The notes: generated by a model from the sequence alone, not told the origin. A DNA stretch of 64,000 nucleotides from UBA12018 sp051656605 (GCA_051656605.1 JBOGCF010000002.1:84976-148975); one strand, 5' to 3'; positions 50,808 to 59,556 are shown, counted from the first letter of the stretch. Numbers and translations: made by a program.

Positions 50808-51788
50808 TTAAGCTTCGCCTCTGGTTTCCCAGCCTAGAGCACTCGCACCCAATACTGCCGCATCACTTTCTTTCAGTTCAGAGAACATCAATTTTGTTTT
50901 GCCTGCAAATACTTTAAGCAAGTTTTTCTCCATGCTTTTCTTGATAGGATCCATGATCAAGTCGCCTGCTTTTGTAAGACCACCGAATAGGATGATTGCT
51001 TCAGGGCTAGAGAATGCAATAAAGTCTGCAAACGCTTCACCTAGCATATTTCCTGTAAATTCGAAGATATCCAACGCAAGTTTGTCGCCTTTGATAGCTG
51101 CATCAAATACATCTTTCGATGTGATATTTGCCGGATCAAGTTCGCGCAATACACTTGGCTCATCACGCTTTTCTAGGAATTCGCGTGCTGTGCGAGCTAC
51201 ACCTGTAGCTGAAGTATACGTTTCAAGACAACCTTTACGTCCGCAACCACACATACGACCTTCTTCGCCGCGACGCATAATTACGTGACCAAGCTCTCCT
51301 GCAAAACCATCGTGACCGTATACTAGATCGCCGCCTACAACGATACCGCTACCTACACCTGTACCAAGTGTGATTACGATAAAGTCTTTCATACCGCGAG
51401 CAGCACCGTAAGTCATCTCACCGATAGCAGCTGCATTCGCATCGTTTGTAAGGTTTACTGTGATACCTCCAAGTCTTTCGCTAATAAGCTTTGCCAAAGG
51501 AATTGTTCCTTTCCATGGTAGGTTTGGAGCAAATTCAATGCAACCATTAAAGTAGTTACCGTTAGGCGCACCTACACCGATACCTTTGATCTTTTCAATG
51601 CCACCGGCTTGTTCGATAACTGTAGTAAGGCCTTTTGCAAGGGCATCTACATATTCATTAATTTCTTTATACTGACCTGTTTTGATAGAGCCGCTATAAA
51701 GAATCGAACCTCTTGCATCAACAATACCGAATACAGTATTTGTTCCGCCAATATCTATACCTACTACGTAAGGCTTTTCCATGACCAT
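50808..51788 (-). CDS. ROK-family sugar kinase (glucokinase-like)
   Basis: A 326-residue member of the ROK family, probably phosphorylating glucose or another hexose. The N-terminal ATP-binding motif is VVGIDIGGTNTVFGIV. The sugar-binding region has GVGAPNGNYFNGCIEFAPNL, NDANAAAIGE and TLGTGVGSGIVVGG. The metal site is GELGHVIMRRGEEG followed by CGCGRKGCLETY. Unlike repressors of the same family there is no N-terminal helix-turn-helix, so this is a kinase. Two start codons are possible, at 51788 and 51782 (MEKPYVVGID). It has its own -7 element and terminator. Confidence 0.93.
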   Translation of the reverse strand: MVMEKPYVVGIDIGGTNTVFGIVDARGSILYSGSIKTGQYKEINEYVDALAKGLTTVIEQAGGIEKIKGIGVGAPNGNYFNGCIEFAPNLPWKGTIPLAKLISERLGGITVNLTNDANAAAIGEMTYGAARGMKDFIVITLGTGVGSGIVVGGDLVYGHDGFAGELGHVIMRRGEEGRMCGCGRKGCLETYTSATGVARTAREFLEKRDEPSVLRELDPANITSKDVFDAAIKGDKLALDIFEFTGNMLGEAFADFIAFSSPEAIILFGGLTKAGDLIMDPIKKSMEKNLLKVFAGKTKLMFSELKESDAAVLGASALGWETRGEA

Positions 51789-51821
51789 ATGCTTATAAAT
51801 TTTAATTCATTACTTTAAAGG

Positions 51822-51829
51822 CAAATATA
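51822..51829 (-). promoter_or_regulatory. Putative -7 promoter element for the ROK kinase gene
   Basis: On the minus strand it reads TATATTTG, matching TAnnTTTG, 33 bases before the start codon at 51788. Confidence 0.5.
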
Positions 51830-52257
51830 TAGGGTTTAGAAATAAAAAACAACATTTCACAGATAAAAAATAATTGAGACAAATCTCTTTCAACGAGACA
51901 AATACAACCTATTTAACATTAACATTTCGTCTGATACAAACCATCTCAAATATCAATATCCTTTATCTATCAAGCATATCAATGTATAAACAAAATGAGA
52001 TGAATGCTTTTTTTCCAATTTATGAGTTTTTATTTTTTTAATGAACATAAGCACGATAAGGATAAAAATATGTATGCTTGCTTTTTGAAAGAAATGAGAG
52101 ACGCACCCTATTTTTTATGTAAAAAATACCGCTTTCGGTAAATTTTAATCGAAATGTATGCAACCTTAAAAATCACCAACAGCAACGTGCCCTACGACCA
52201 ACTGCATACATCACCTACAATTTACCCATTGATCGATTTCAATCTTAGTGACCTCTG
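51830..52257. other. AT-rich intergenic stretch upstream of array B
   Basis: About 430 bases with no recognisable gene. Bases 52240-52257 resemble the array linker (AATCTTAGTGA against AATCATAGTGA) and then diverge, suggesting a decayed unit before array B. Confidence 0.4.
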
Positions 52258-52427
52258 AATCGTTTGATGCCCATCGAACAATTTAATCATAACGAAGAAT
52301 GAATCGTTTGATGGGCATCGAACGATTTGATTCGAATGAAGAGTAAATCGTCAGGTGCCGACCTGACGATTTAAAACTAGTGAAGAACGAATCGTCAGGT
52401 CGCCATCTGACGATTCGTTCTTCACTA
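52258..52427. repeat. Palindromic repeat array B: four 26-nt cores at exact 44-nt spacing
   Basis: Cores at 52258-52283, 52302-52327, 52346-52371 and 52390-52415. The first two have TTGATG/CATCGAA arms, the last two CAG/CTG arms; all but the first end ACGATT. Starts are 44 nt apart three times in a row. The 18-nt linkers share CGAAGA or TGAAGA. The last core is flanked on both sides by complementary linkers, giving perfect 21-bp arms over 52378-52427. Core 2 equals core 3 of array A and core 4 equals core 2 of array A. The array sits about 180-350 bases upstream of the efflux operon promoter. Function is unknown. Confidence 0.87.
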
Positions 52428-52606
52428 TGAATAATTTTAATACTTACAATAAACACATAAGATTGTAACAATTATCAAACTCGTGCGTCTAATAGAATAA
52501 ACCGGATTGTCTCTAGAACAGCATTTTGCCGTTGCTTTATCAACATCCTATTGCTGCAACAACGCGTTAATTTATCTAAAGAGAATAATTTACAAGGTAG
52601 TTTGCA

Positions 52607-52636
52607 TTGCATAGTACTAAAGTATGGATATATTTG
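52607..52636 (+). promoter_or_regulatory. Promoter of the efflux operon
   Basis: TTG (52607-52609) and TATATTTG (52629-52636) are exactly 19 bases apart, the expected Bacteroidota -33/-7 pair. The first ATG lies 64 bases downstream of the -7 box. Confidence 0.7.
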
Positions 52637-52700
52637 CAGCATCATTAGGCAAATGCATAAGTTTTGAAAAAACAGTACACAATTAATAAAGATACAGACT

Positions 52701-53396
52701 ATGTCTATCATTACACTGGAAAACATCAACAAGACCTACTACAATGGCGCGCCATTGCATGTATTGAAAGGAATCGACCTCACAATAGAAGAAGGTGAGA
52801 TGGTTTCGATCATGGGTGCTTCGGGATCGGGCAAATCTACCCTGCTCAACATCCTTGGGATCCTTGATACATACGATACGGGCAACTACTATCTAAACGA
52901 TCACCTTATCAAGAATCTGAATGAAACACAGGCTGCACATTACCGCAACAAACTGATTGGTTTTATCTTTCAATCGTTCAACTTGATTACGTATAAGAAT
53001 GCAATCGAAAACGTGGCGCTTCCGCTCTACTATCAGGGTGTAAGTCGTAAGAAAAGAAATGCGCTTGCGCTGGAATACCTCGATAAGGTGGGACTAAAAG
53101 AGTGGGCACATCACTTGCCCAGTGAAATGTCGGGCGGACAAAAACAACGCGTTGCCATTGCCCGCGCCTTGATTAGTAATCCGAAAATCATTTTGGCCGA
53201 TGAGCCTACCGGTGCATTGGATAGCGTGACTACCGACGAGGTGATGAAACTGCTTCGTGAGGTAAATAACCAAGGGATGACCATGGTAATCGTAACGCAC
53301 GAAAAGGAGATTGCCGAACAAACCGACCGGGTTATTCATATTAAAGACGGACTTATCGGATCTATCGAAAAACACAATCATCATGTTCAGCTTTGA
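52701..53396 (+). CDS. ABC transporter ATP-binding protein (MacB/LolD type)
   Basis: A 231-residue ABC ATPase. Walker A is GASGSGKS at residues 40-47, the signature is LPSEMSGGQKQRVAIARALI, and Walker B is IILADEPTGALD at about 164-175, with VIVTHEKEIAEQ carrying the switch His. The DEPTGALD sequence and short single-domain size place it with the MacB/LolD/FtsE subfamily, which pairs with FtsX-like permeases and acts as a mechanotransmission machine. It is the first gene of a five-gene set with two such permeases, an adaptor and a TolC-type outer-membrane factor. The next gene overlaps its end by 14 bases. Confidence 0.95.
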   Translation: MSIITLENINKTYYNGAPLHVLKGIDLTIEEGEMVSIMGASGSGKSTLLNILGILDTYDTGNYYLNDHLIKNLNETQAAHYRNKLIGFIFQSFNLITYKNAIENVALPLYYQGVSRKKRNALALEYLDKVGLKEWAHHLPSEMSGGQKQRVAIARALISNPKIILADEPTGALDSVTTDEVMKLLREVNNQGMTMVIVTHEKEIAEQTDRVIHIKDGLIGSIEKHNHHVQL

Positions 53397-54648
53397 CCTT
53401 CTCCGAGAGATTCTCGGTACCATAAAAAAGAACAAACTGCGTACTGCTCTCACGGGCTTTTCGGTGGCATGGGGAATCTTCATGCTGATCGTTTTGGTGG
53501 GAGCCGGTAATGGCTTGAAGAATGGGATGATGTATAACTTTCGCAACATGGCTACCAACCGAATCATGGTGTGGCCGGGCTTTTCTTCCATGCCCTACAA
53601 GGGACTTCAGACCAACCGTAGAATCGAATTCCAAAATACGGACTACAACAGACTTCGCATCGAAAACAAAAATGTAGGGTATGCTTCTGCTTCGATCAGC
53701 AAGAACCTGCAGGTCTCAAACAATGCCGAATATGGTTCATACGGCGTAGAGTCGGTCTATCCCGACCATGCAAAGATGGAGGGAATACGCATGTCGACCG
53801 GCGACGGACGCTTTATCAACGACATCGATATCGTGCAACGCCGAAAAGTGATCATCATCAGCCCCCGAATGAAAGAGGTTTTGTTCAAAGGAAAAGATCC
53901 GCTGGGCAGTTATGTCAACGTGGCCAACATCATGTTTAAAGTCGTAGGCGTATATACCAACGACAATGCCTCGAACGATGCGCCGGCTTACATTCCTTTC
54001 ACCACCGGACAAACGATTTACAATAGCGGATCGGGAATGAACTCGCTTTCATTTACCGTAAACGGAATCAAAAACGAAGAAGAAAACGAAGCGTATGAAA
54101 TGACCTTCCGCGAAAACATGGGCCGTCGTCACCGCTTTGATGCCGCAGACCGACGGGCTCTTCCGATATGGAATACAGGGGAAGAGTTCTTTATGTTTGG
54201 TAAAATCTTCTCGGGAATTATGGTCTTCATCTGGATTGTCGGTATCGGAACGCTTACTGCCGGAATTGTGGGCGTGAGTAACATCATGCTGATTTCGGTG
54301 CGCGAACGTACGCGTGAAATCGGTATCCGGAAAGCAATCGGCGCGCCGCCGGGATCGATCATCCGTCTCGTTATCGTAGAGTCGATCTTTCTTACGGTGC
54401 TCTTTGGCTACATCGGCATGGTGGCAGGAATCGGTGTTACCGAAATTGCCAACTCAATTACCGAAGCAATGGCTGCGGGGGCTCCTACGGGTAGAGATAA
54501 TATCTCCATCTTCCGCAACCCAACCGTGAGTTTGTCACTTGCCGTTTCGGCTACCGGACTGCTGGTTCTGGCCGGAGTACTGGCCGGGTATTTCCCTGCT
54601 CGCAAAGCAGTAAAGATTACGGCCATCGAAGCCATGCGTCATGAATAA
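53383..54648 (+). CDS. MacB-like ABC transporter permease, first copy
   Basis: A 421-residue membrane protein. The start MFSFDLLREILG at 53383 overlaps the ATPase stop by 14 bases; an upstream in-frame start at 53311 lies wholly inside the ATPase gene. The first helix is at about 20-40 (LRTALTGFSVAWGIFMLIVL). A MacB-type periplasmic domain spans about 45-290, and the FtsX domain has three helices near 285-310, 335-360 and 385-410. The helix before the coupling segment reads GVSNIMLISVRERTREIGIR, a strong FtsX hallmark. It probably pairs with the paralogous permease encoded next. Confidence 0.92.
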   Translation: MFSFDLLREILGTIKKNKLRTALTGFSVAWGIFMLIVLVGAGNGLKNGMMYNFRNMATNRIMVWPGFSSMPYKGLQTNRRIEFQNTDYNRLRIENKNVGYASASISKNLQVSNNAEYGSYGVESVYPDHAKMEGIRMSTGDGRFINDIDIVQRRKVIIISPRMKEVLFKGKDPLGSYVNVANIMFKVVGVYTNDNASNDAPAYIPFTTGQTIYNSGSGMNSLSFTVNGIKNEEENEAYEMTFRENMGRRHRFDAADRRALPIWNTGEEFFMFGKIFSGIMVFIWIVGIGTLTAGIVGVSNIMLISVRERTREIGIRKAIGAPPGSIIRLVIVESIFLTVLFGYIGMVAGIGVTEIANSITEAMAAGAPTGRDNISIFRNPTVSLSLAVSATGLLVLAGVLAGYFPARKAVKITAIEAMRHE

Positions 54649-54668
54649 CCTTGAAAATTGTAGATAAT

Positions 54669-55925
54669 ATGTTTGATATAGATAGCTGGCAAGAGATCTG
54701 GATTACGATTACCCGCAATAAAACGCGAAGCTTTCTCACGTGCTTCGGTGTGTTTTGGGGTATCTTAATGCTGGTGCTCTTATTGGGTGCCGGAAACGGA
54801 CTCGAACGAGGAATGTTTAAAAATGTAGATGGTTTCGCAGCCAAGTCGTGCTTCTTCTGGAACGATCAAACGAGCGAACCGTACAAAGGTTTTAAGAAGG
54901 GACGCTCGTGGTCGATGCGCAACCGCGACCTCGACATTCTCCGCCAAAAAGTAAAAGGTATCGAATACCTCTCTCCTATGATTTGGGGTGCCCGCCCCAC
55001 CAACAATGTTGTGTACGAAGACAAGTCGGCTACGCACGGCGTGCGCGGAGTATATCCCGACTTCTTCAAAATAGAAGCGCAATACATCAAAGCAGGTCGA
55101 TTGATCAACGATATTGATATTATGGACAAACGCAAAGTGTGCCTGATCGGTACACGCGTGAGCGACAACTTATTCAAATCGTACGACGAGGCTATTGGTA
55201 AATACATCCGTGTGAATGGTATTTATTATCAGGTTGCAGGTGTAATAAAGGCTAAGCCCAAAGCCAATATTGGCGGACGCACCGAAGATAGCGTGATTCT
55301 TCCCATTACAACTTTGCAACAAACAGGCAACTTTGGCGATGTGTTTCACTTCTTGTGTGTAACGGCATTGCCCGAATACTCGACCAATGATATCAGTGGA
55401 AAGATCATGGATGTGCTAAAAGCAAACAACCAGATCGCCCCTAACGATACGCAGGCTGTGGGTACTATCAGTTTTGAGAATCAGTTCCGTACTTTCGAAT
55501 ATCTCTTTATGGGGATCGCTGCACTGATCTGGATCGTGGGATTGGGCACGTTGCTGGCCGGTGTGATTGGGGTGAGTAACATCATGCTGGTTACCGTGCG
55601 TGAACGCACCCGCGAGATTGGGGTGAGACGTGCCTTGGGCGCAACTCCGAAGAATATTCTGTTGCAGATTATGAACGAGAGTTTGCTGATCACTTCAGCT
55701 GCCGGACTACTTGGGTTAGTGCTTGGTGTGGCTATTCTGGATGGTATCTCTCAGATTATGATGATGAATCCTTCGAATGATAGTTTTATCGAACCTCCTA
55801 CTATTAGTATTTCTGTAGCACTTTATGCTACGGCGGTGTTGCTTGTGAGTGGTTTGCTTTCGGGACTTATCCCGGCATGGCGCGCTTTGCAGATCAAGGC
55901 CATTGATGCTATCCGCGATGAATAG
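54669..55925 (+). CDS. MacB-like ABC transporter permease, second copy
   Basis: A 418-residue paralogue of the gene before. The ATG at 54669 is chosen over a TTG at 54651 that lies two bases after the previous stop; both are possible. It has the same plan: a first helix with RSFLTCFGVFWGILMLVLLL, a periplasmic MacB-type domain, and an FtsX domain with GVSNIMLVTVRERTREIGVR and three C-terminal helices. The tandem paralogous permeases suggest a heterodimeric transporter with one shared ATPase. E. coli MacB is a homodimer with fused ATPase. The adaptor gene begins 39 bases downstream. Confidence 0.92.
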   Translation: MFDIDSWQEIWITITRNKTRSFLTCFGVFWGILMLVLLLGAGNGLERGMFKNVDGFAAKSCFFWNDQTSEPYKGFKKGRSWSMRNRDLDILRQKVKGIEYLSPMIWGARPTNNVVYEDKSATHGVRGVYPDFFKIEAQYIKAGRLINDIDIMDKRKVCLIGTRVSDNLFKSYDEAIGKYIRVNGIYYQVAGVIKAKPKANIGGRTEDSVILPITTLQQTGNFGDVFHFLCVTALPEYSTNDISGKIMDVLKANNQIAPNDTQAVGTISFENQFRTFEYLFMGIAALIWIVGLGTLLAGVIGVSNIMLVTVRERTREIGVRRALGATPKNILLQIMNESLLITSAAGLLGLVLGVAILDGISQIMMMNPSNDSFIEPPTISISVALYATAVLLVSGLLSGLIPAWRALQIKAIDAIRDE

Positions 55926-55964
55926 CTGTTTTACAAATTCGAATAACAAATAAAATACAACTAT

Positions 55965-57068
55965 ATGATTAAGAAAATCTTTAAAATCCTTCTCATTGTT
56001 GCAATCATTGGGTCGGTTATCGCCACGTTCTATTTCTTATGGAAAAAGTCTCAACCTAAAGTTGTGGTGTACGAATTGTTAGAGGTAAAGCGAGACACGC
56101 TTGAAACAAAAACTTTAGCTACGGGAAAGATCGAACCACGCGACGAGGTATTGATCAAACCGCAGATATCGGGTATCATTTCCGAAGTATTGAAAGAGCC
56201 GGGACAAATGGTGCGTAGCGGGGAGATCATCGCCAAGATTAAGGTGATTCCCGAAATGGTGCAACTCAACTCGGCAGAGTCGCGCATCAAAGTGGCCGAA
56301 ATCAACTTCAATCAAATTCAACAGACGTATGATCGCCAGAAAGGGCTTTTCGACAAAGGGGTAATTGCGAAAGAAGAAATGGAAAAGGCCGAAGCGGATA
56401 TCAAGAAGGCGAAAGAAGAGGTAGACAATGCTAAGGATGCCTACGATATCATCCGTGATGGTATTTCTAAGAAGTCGGCTTCGTTGAGTACAACGCAGGT
56501 AAGATCTACAATCGACGGTATGATTCTCGATATTCCGGTAAAAGCGGGCAACTCGGTGATTCAATCCAACAACTTCAACGATGGTACTACCATTGCCAGT
56601 ATTGCCAACATGAATGATATGATCTTCAAAGGTAAAGTGGACGAAACTGAGGTGGGTAAAATTAAAGAGAATATGCCGATTATCTTGACCATTGGTGCTC
56701 TCGACACCAAACGTTTTGATGCTACGCTTGAGTACATTGCGCCGAAAGGTGTAGAGGAAAACGGCGCGGTGCTGTTTGAAGTGAAGGCGGCTGCCCGAAT
56801 TCCCGAAGGTGTTTTTGTACGTGCGGGCTACAGTGCCAACGCGGAGATTGTTCTCAACAAGGTGGAGAATGTATTGTCGGTTCCCGAAAGTGCGATCGAA
56901 TTTAAGGGTGACTCTGCTTTCGTTAACATCCTTACTGCAACCGAACCTGCTCAGGAGTTTAAGAAGCAACCTGTAAAATTGGGGCTTTCAGACGGGATCA
57001 ACATCGAAGTGATCGAAGGACTCAAAGAGGGTGAAAAGGTACGCGGCAACGTGGCTGAAGAGAAATAG
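55965..57068 (+). CDS. Periplasmic adaptor (membrane fusion) protein of the efflux system
   Basis: A 367-residue HlyD/MacA-type adaptor. An N-terminal membrane anchor lies at about residues 7-26. The beta-barrel and lipoyl halves include TGKIEPRDEVLIKPQISGII and EPGQMVRSGEIIAKIKV. A coiled-coil hairpin of about 85-165 is rich in Glu, Lys and Ala (AKEEMEKAEADIKKAKEEV). The return lipoyl strand has STIDGMILDIPVKAGNSVIQ, followed by a membrane-proximal domain near 280-350. It links the inner-membrane ABC complex to the TolC-type channel encoded 21 bases downstream. Confidence 0.93.
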   Translation: MIKKIFKILLIVAIIGSVIATFYFLWKKSQPKVVVYELLEVKRDTLETKTLATGKIEPRDEVLIKPQISGIISEVLKEPGQMVRSGEIIAKIKVIPEMVQLNSAESRIKVAEINFNQIQQTYDRQKGLFDKGVIAKEEMEKAEADIKKAKEEVDNAKDAYDIIRDGISKKSASLSTTQVRSTIDGMILDIPVKAGNSVIQSNNFNDGTTIASIANMNDMIFKGKVDETEVGKIKENMPIILTIGALDTKRFDATLEYIAPKGVEENGAVLFEVKAAARIPEGVFVRAGYSANAEIVLNKVENVLSVPESAIEFKGDSAFVNILTATEPAQEFKKQPVKLGLSDGINIEVIEGLKEGEKVRGNVAEEK

Positions 57069-57089
57069 TATGTGTTTGTTTTAATCTGA

Positions 57090-58439
57090 ATGTTCATGAA
57101 ATATATAGTAGCAATATCGGTTAGCTTCTTGGCGGCTTCGCTTCAGGCGCAACAGCCAAAGGTGTGGAGCCTGACCGATTGTATCGATTATGCCACTGCG
57201 CACAATATCGATATCAAGATGAAGGAGCAAAATGTGGCTAGTAAAGAGATCGACCAAAATACGGCGAAGATGTCGTTTCTTCCCGACTTGAATGGTTCGA
57301 TCGGTCAAAACTTCGACTTTGGTCGCTCTCCTTCCAAAACAGGGGTAATCGTAGATCGCAACTCGGCCAATACGGGTGTGAATATCGGGACTTCGATGCC
57401 AATTTTTGACGGTATGAAGATTTATAACCAGATCAAGGCTTCGGGACTGAATCTGAAGGCTGCAATGGCGAATCTGGATAAGGCGAAAGATGATATGTCG
57501 TTGCTGGTAACCAACAGTTATCTCGATGCGCTTTTCTACAAAGAACTTGAGAAGATCAACAAGGCGCAGGTGGAACTGACCAAACAGCAGGTTGCAAAAA
57601 CGCAATTGCTGGTTGACGCAGGAAGTGTTCCGATCTCTCAACTTTACGATATCAAAGCTCAACTTGCCAAAGATGAAGTGTCGCTAACGGATGCAACGAA
57701 TAATCGAAAGCTTGCGTTGTTGAACCTAAGTCAGCTGCTCGAACTCGAAAAGTTTGGCGAGGATTTCGACATTAGAGATCCGTTCTTGAGTAATAATCTC
57801 GATGGGGAGCTTAGAAGTATTCTTCCTCCCGATGATATCTACAACAATGCGGTAGTAGTGAAGCCTCAGATCAAAGAGCAAGAGTTTTTGCTCGAAAGCA
57901 GCAAAAGACGACTAAAAATTGCAAAGGCTGATTATATTCCTAAATTGAACTTTAATGCGTCGTATAGTAATGGTTACTACCATTATAGTGGGAGTGAAGA
58001 TGGAAATACCAACATTAGCTTTAAAGATCAAATAAAACAAAATGAACGAAAAACTATTGGTTTTTCACTTTCTATTCCTATATTTAATCGCTTTCAGGTT
58101 AGAAATAACGTGAGAAACAGTAGAATTGATATCAATACGAGCCAATTGGCGCTTGATAATAGTAAGAAGACCTTGTATAAAGAGATACAACAAGCATACT
58201 ACAATGCGGTTGCTGCTCAACAGAAGTTTGATGCCGCAACGGTTGCCGTAGAAGCGTCTAAAGAGGCCTTCTCCTTTGCTCAAAGCCGATATGATGCGGG
58301 CAAAAGTACGGTTTATGAATACACAGATGCGAAAACCAAACTTACCCAAAGTCTTTCGGAACAAGCTCAGGCTAAATACAACTTCGTGTTTCGAACCAAG
58401 ATACTTGATTTCTATAATGGAACTCCAATCTCGTTGTAA
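57090..58439 (+). CDS. TolC-family outer-membrane channel protein
   Basis: A 449-residue outer-membrane efflux factor. The signal peptide ends near SLQAQ at residue 21 and has two possible starts (57090 and 57096). The TolC/OEP repeat structure has two similar halves: LTDCIDYATAHNIDIKMKEQ in the first and, in the second, KDQIKQNERKTIGFSLSIPI, each with strand plus long helices. Segments such as RYDAGKSTVYEYTDAKTKL and QAQAKYNFVFRTKILDFYNG are typical of the family. It completes a tripartite pump with the upstream adaptor and ABC proteins. The 58.0-58.2 kb part reads more AT-rich than the rest of the operon. Confidence 0.94.
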   Translation: MFMKYIVAISVSFLAASLQAQQPKVWSLTDCIDYATAHNIDIKMKEQNVASKEIDQNTAKMSFLPDLNGSIGQNFDFGRSPSKTGVIVDRNSANTGVNIGTSMPIFDGMKIYNQIKASGLNLKAAMANLDKAKDDMSLLVTNSYLDALFYKELEKINKAQVELTKQQVAKTQLLVDAGSVPISQLYDIKAQLAKDEVSLTDATNNRKLALLNLSQLLELEKFGEDFDIRDPFLSNNLDGELRSILPPDDIYNNAVVVKPQIKEQEFLLESSKRRLKIAKADYIPKLNFNASYSNGYYHYSGSEDGNTNISFKDQIKQNERKTIGFSLSIPIFNRFQVRNNVRNSRIDINTSQLALDNSKKTLYKEIQQAYYNAVAAQQKFDAATVAVEASKEAFSFAQSRYDAGKSTVYEYTDAKTKLTQSLSEQAQAKYNFVFRTKILDFYNGTPISL

Positions 58440-58476
58440 AACGATATATTAATTGTTCAGATTAATTGGAGTAAGT

Positions 58477-58506
58477 AAGGCTGTCTAATGTATATTAGAT
58501 GGCCTT
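58477..58506 (+). terminator. Terminator of the efflux operon
   Basis: A 12-bp stem with two wobble pairs (AAGGCTGTCTAA with TTAGATGGCCTT) and a six-base loop, followed by TTTTCTTTT. Confidence 0.8.
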
Positions 58507-58559
58507 TTCTTTTATGTCATGGGTTATGCAGTCTTTCTACACAAACGCCGCGTAACAAA

Positions 58560-58589
58560 AAAAGGAGCACCCGAATGGATACTCCTTTT
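58560..58589 (-). terminator. Terminator of the rplM-rpsI-rpsB-tsf transcript
   Basis: AAAAGGAG (58560-58567) pairs with CTCCTTTT (58582-58589), with a T-run on the minus strand. It lies 23 bases after the tsf stop. Confidence 0.78.
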
Positions 58590-58611
58590 AATATTGTGTT
58601 GAAGATAGAGA

Positions 58612-59436
58612 TTACTCTACGTTCAATGTTACGCGTTTGAAAGCAACAACAGTAAGATCTTTGTTTTGAGATTTCAAATATTGTTCTACTGTTTGTTTGC
58701 TGTCTTTGATGAATGCTTGAGAAAGAAGTGTGTTTTCTTGGAAGAATTTGTTCAAACCACCTTCTGCAATTCTTTCGATCAAGTTTTCTGGTTTACCAGC
58801 TTCGCGCGCTTTTTCACGACCGAATGCAAGTTCTTTTTCGATAACTTCTGCTGGAACTTCTTCTTTAGAAACAGCTACTGGATTCATTGCAGCAACTTGC
58901 ATTGCAACATCTCTAGCAACTTGTGATTCTACACCTTCTTGGTTGAAACCAACGATTGTAGCCAACATGTTTCCTGGGTGGATGTAAGCAACTGTAGTAG
59001 CAGCGTTAACGAATTCGTAGAAACCGATTTCCATTTTCTCACCTGTAACACCGATTCTGTCAGTGATCAAGCTAGAGATAACTTGTCCGTTTACTTCTAG
59101 AGCAAGAAGAGCTTCTGTTGAAGTAGGACGGTTTGCCATAGCAGCGTCAAGGATGCTTTGAGCCAAAGCAACGAAGTCACCGTTTTTAGCAACGAAGTCA
59201 GTTTCACATTTCAATGCAACGATAGCAGCAAAGTCACCGTTAGAAGCAGCAAGTACGCAACCTTCAGATGCTTCACGATCTGAACGCTTAGCAGCGATAG
59301 CTTGTCCTTTTTTACGGATGATTTCCATAGCAGCATCGAAATCACCATTCGCTTCATTCAAAGCGTTTTTGCAATCCATCATACCAGCTCCGGTCATTTT
59401 GCGAAGCTTAGTAATATCAGCCATTGTAACAGCCAT
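58612..59436 (-). CDS. tsf: Elongation factor Ts
   Basis: The nucleotide exchange factor that recycles EF-Tu. The 274-residue protein has an N-terminal UBA-like domain with ADITKLRKMTGAGMMDCKNA at about residues 5-24, where TGAGMMDCK is the EF-Tu contact. The first signature runs through AMEIIRKKGQAIAAKRSDRE, and the core domain has ALKCETDFVAKNGDF near 75-90. The length is close to bacterial EF-Ts of this phylum. A second in-frame ATG (MADITKL, at 59424) could be the start, since most homologues begin there. It follows rpsB by about 120 bases in the usual order. Confidence 0.95.
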   Translation of the reverse strand: MAVTMADITKLRKMTGAGMMDCKNALNEANGDFDAAMEIIRKKGQAIAAKRSDREASEGCVLAASNGDFAAIVALKCETDFVAKNGDFVALAQSILDAAMANRPTSTEALLALEVNGQVISSLITDRIGVTGEKMEIGFYEFVNAATTVAYIHPGNMLATIVGFNQEGVESQVARDVAMQVAAMNPVAVSKEEVPAEVIEKELAFGREKAREAGKPENLIERIAEGGLNKFFQENTLLSQAFIKDSKQTVEQYLKSQNKDLTVVAFKRVTLNVE

Positions 59437-59483
59437 AACTATATCTTTTTATTTAGTTGAGTTGAAATTGTCGATTAAAAGAA

Positions 59484-59527
59484 ATGCCAATATGCCAATC
59501 GAATATCTCTAATCAGCACATTGGCAT
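59484..59527 (-). promoter_or_regulatory. Alternative-pairing repeats between rpsB and tsf
   Basis: Two adjacent copies of ATGCCAAT (59484-59491 and 59492-59499) can each pair with one ATTGGCAT (59520-59527). Only one of the two hairpins can form at a time. It lies between rpsB and tsf on the transcript, 47 bases before tsf. A role in uncoupling the two genes is inference. Confidence 0.4.
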
Positions 59528-59556
59528 GTTCTTACATATTTAGTGAGCTAAATAGA

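Noticed and set aside
52258..52427. CRISPR array
   Set aside because: Spacing is regular, but the conserved part is a palindromic core in two families, the linkers are similar to each other instead of unique, there are only four units and no cas gene is in the window.
52283..52471. Minus-strand reading frame of 62 codons across repeat array B
   Set aside because: It is built from repeat sequence, the 44-nt period is not a multiple of three, and it has no coding character or recognisable domain.
56115..57662. Long minus-strand frames opposite the adaptor and TolC genes
   Set aside because: The plus-strand frames have clear family motifs; the opposite frames have no recognisable domains and are shadows in a more G+C-rich region.
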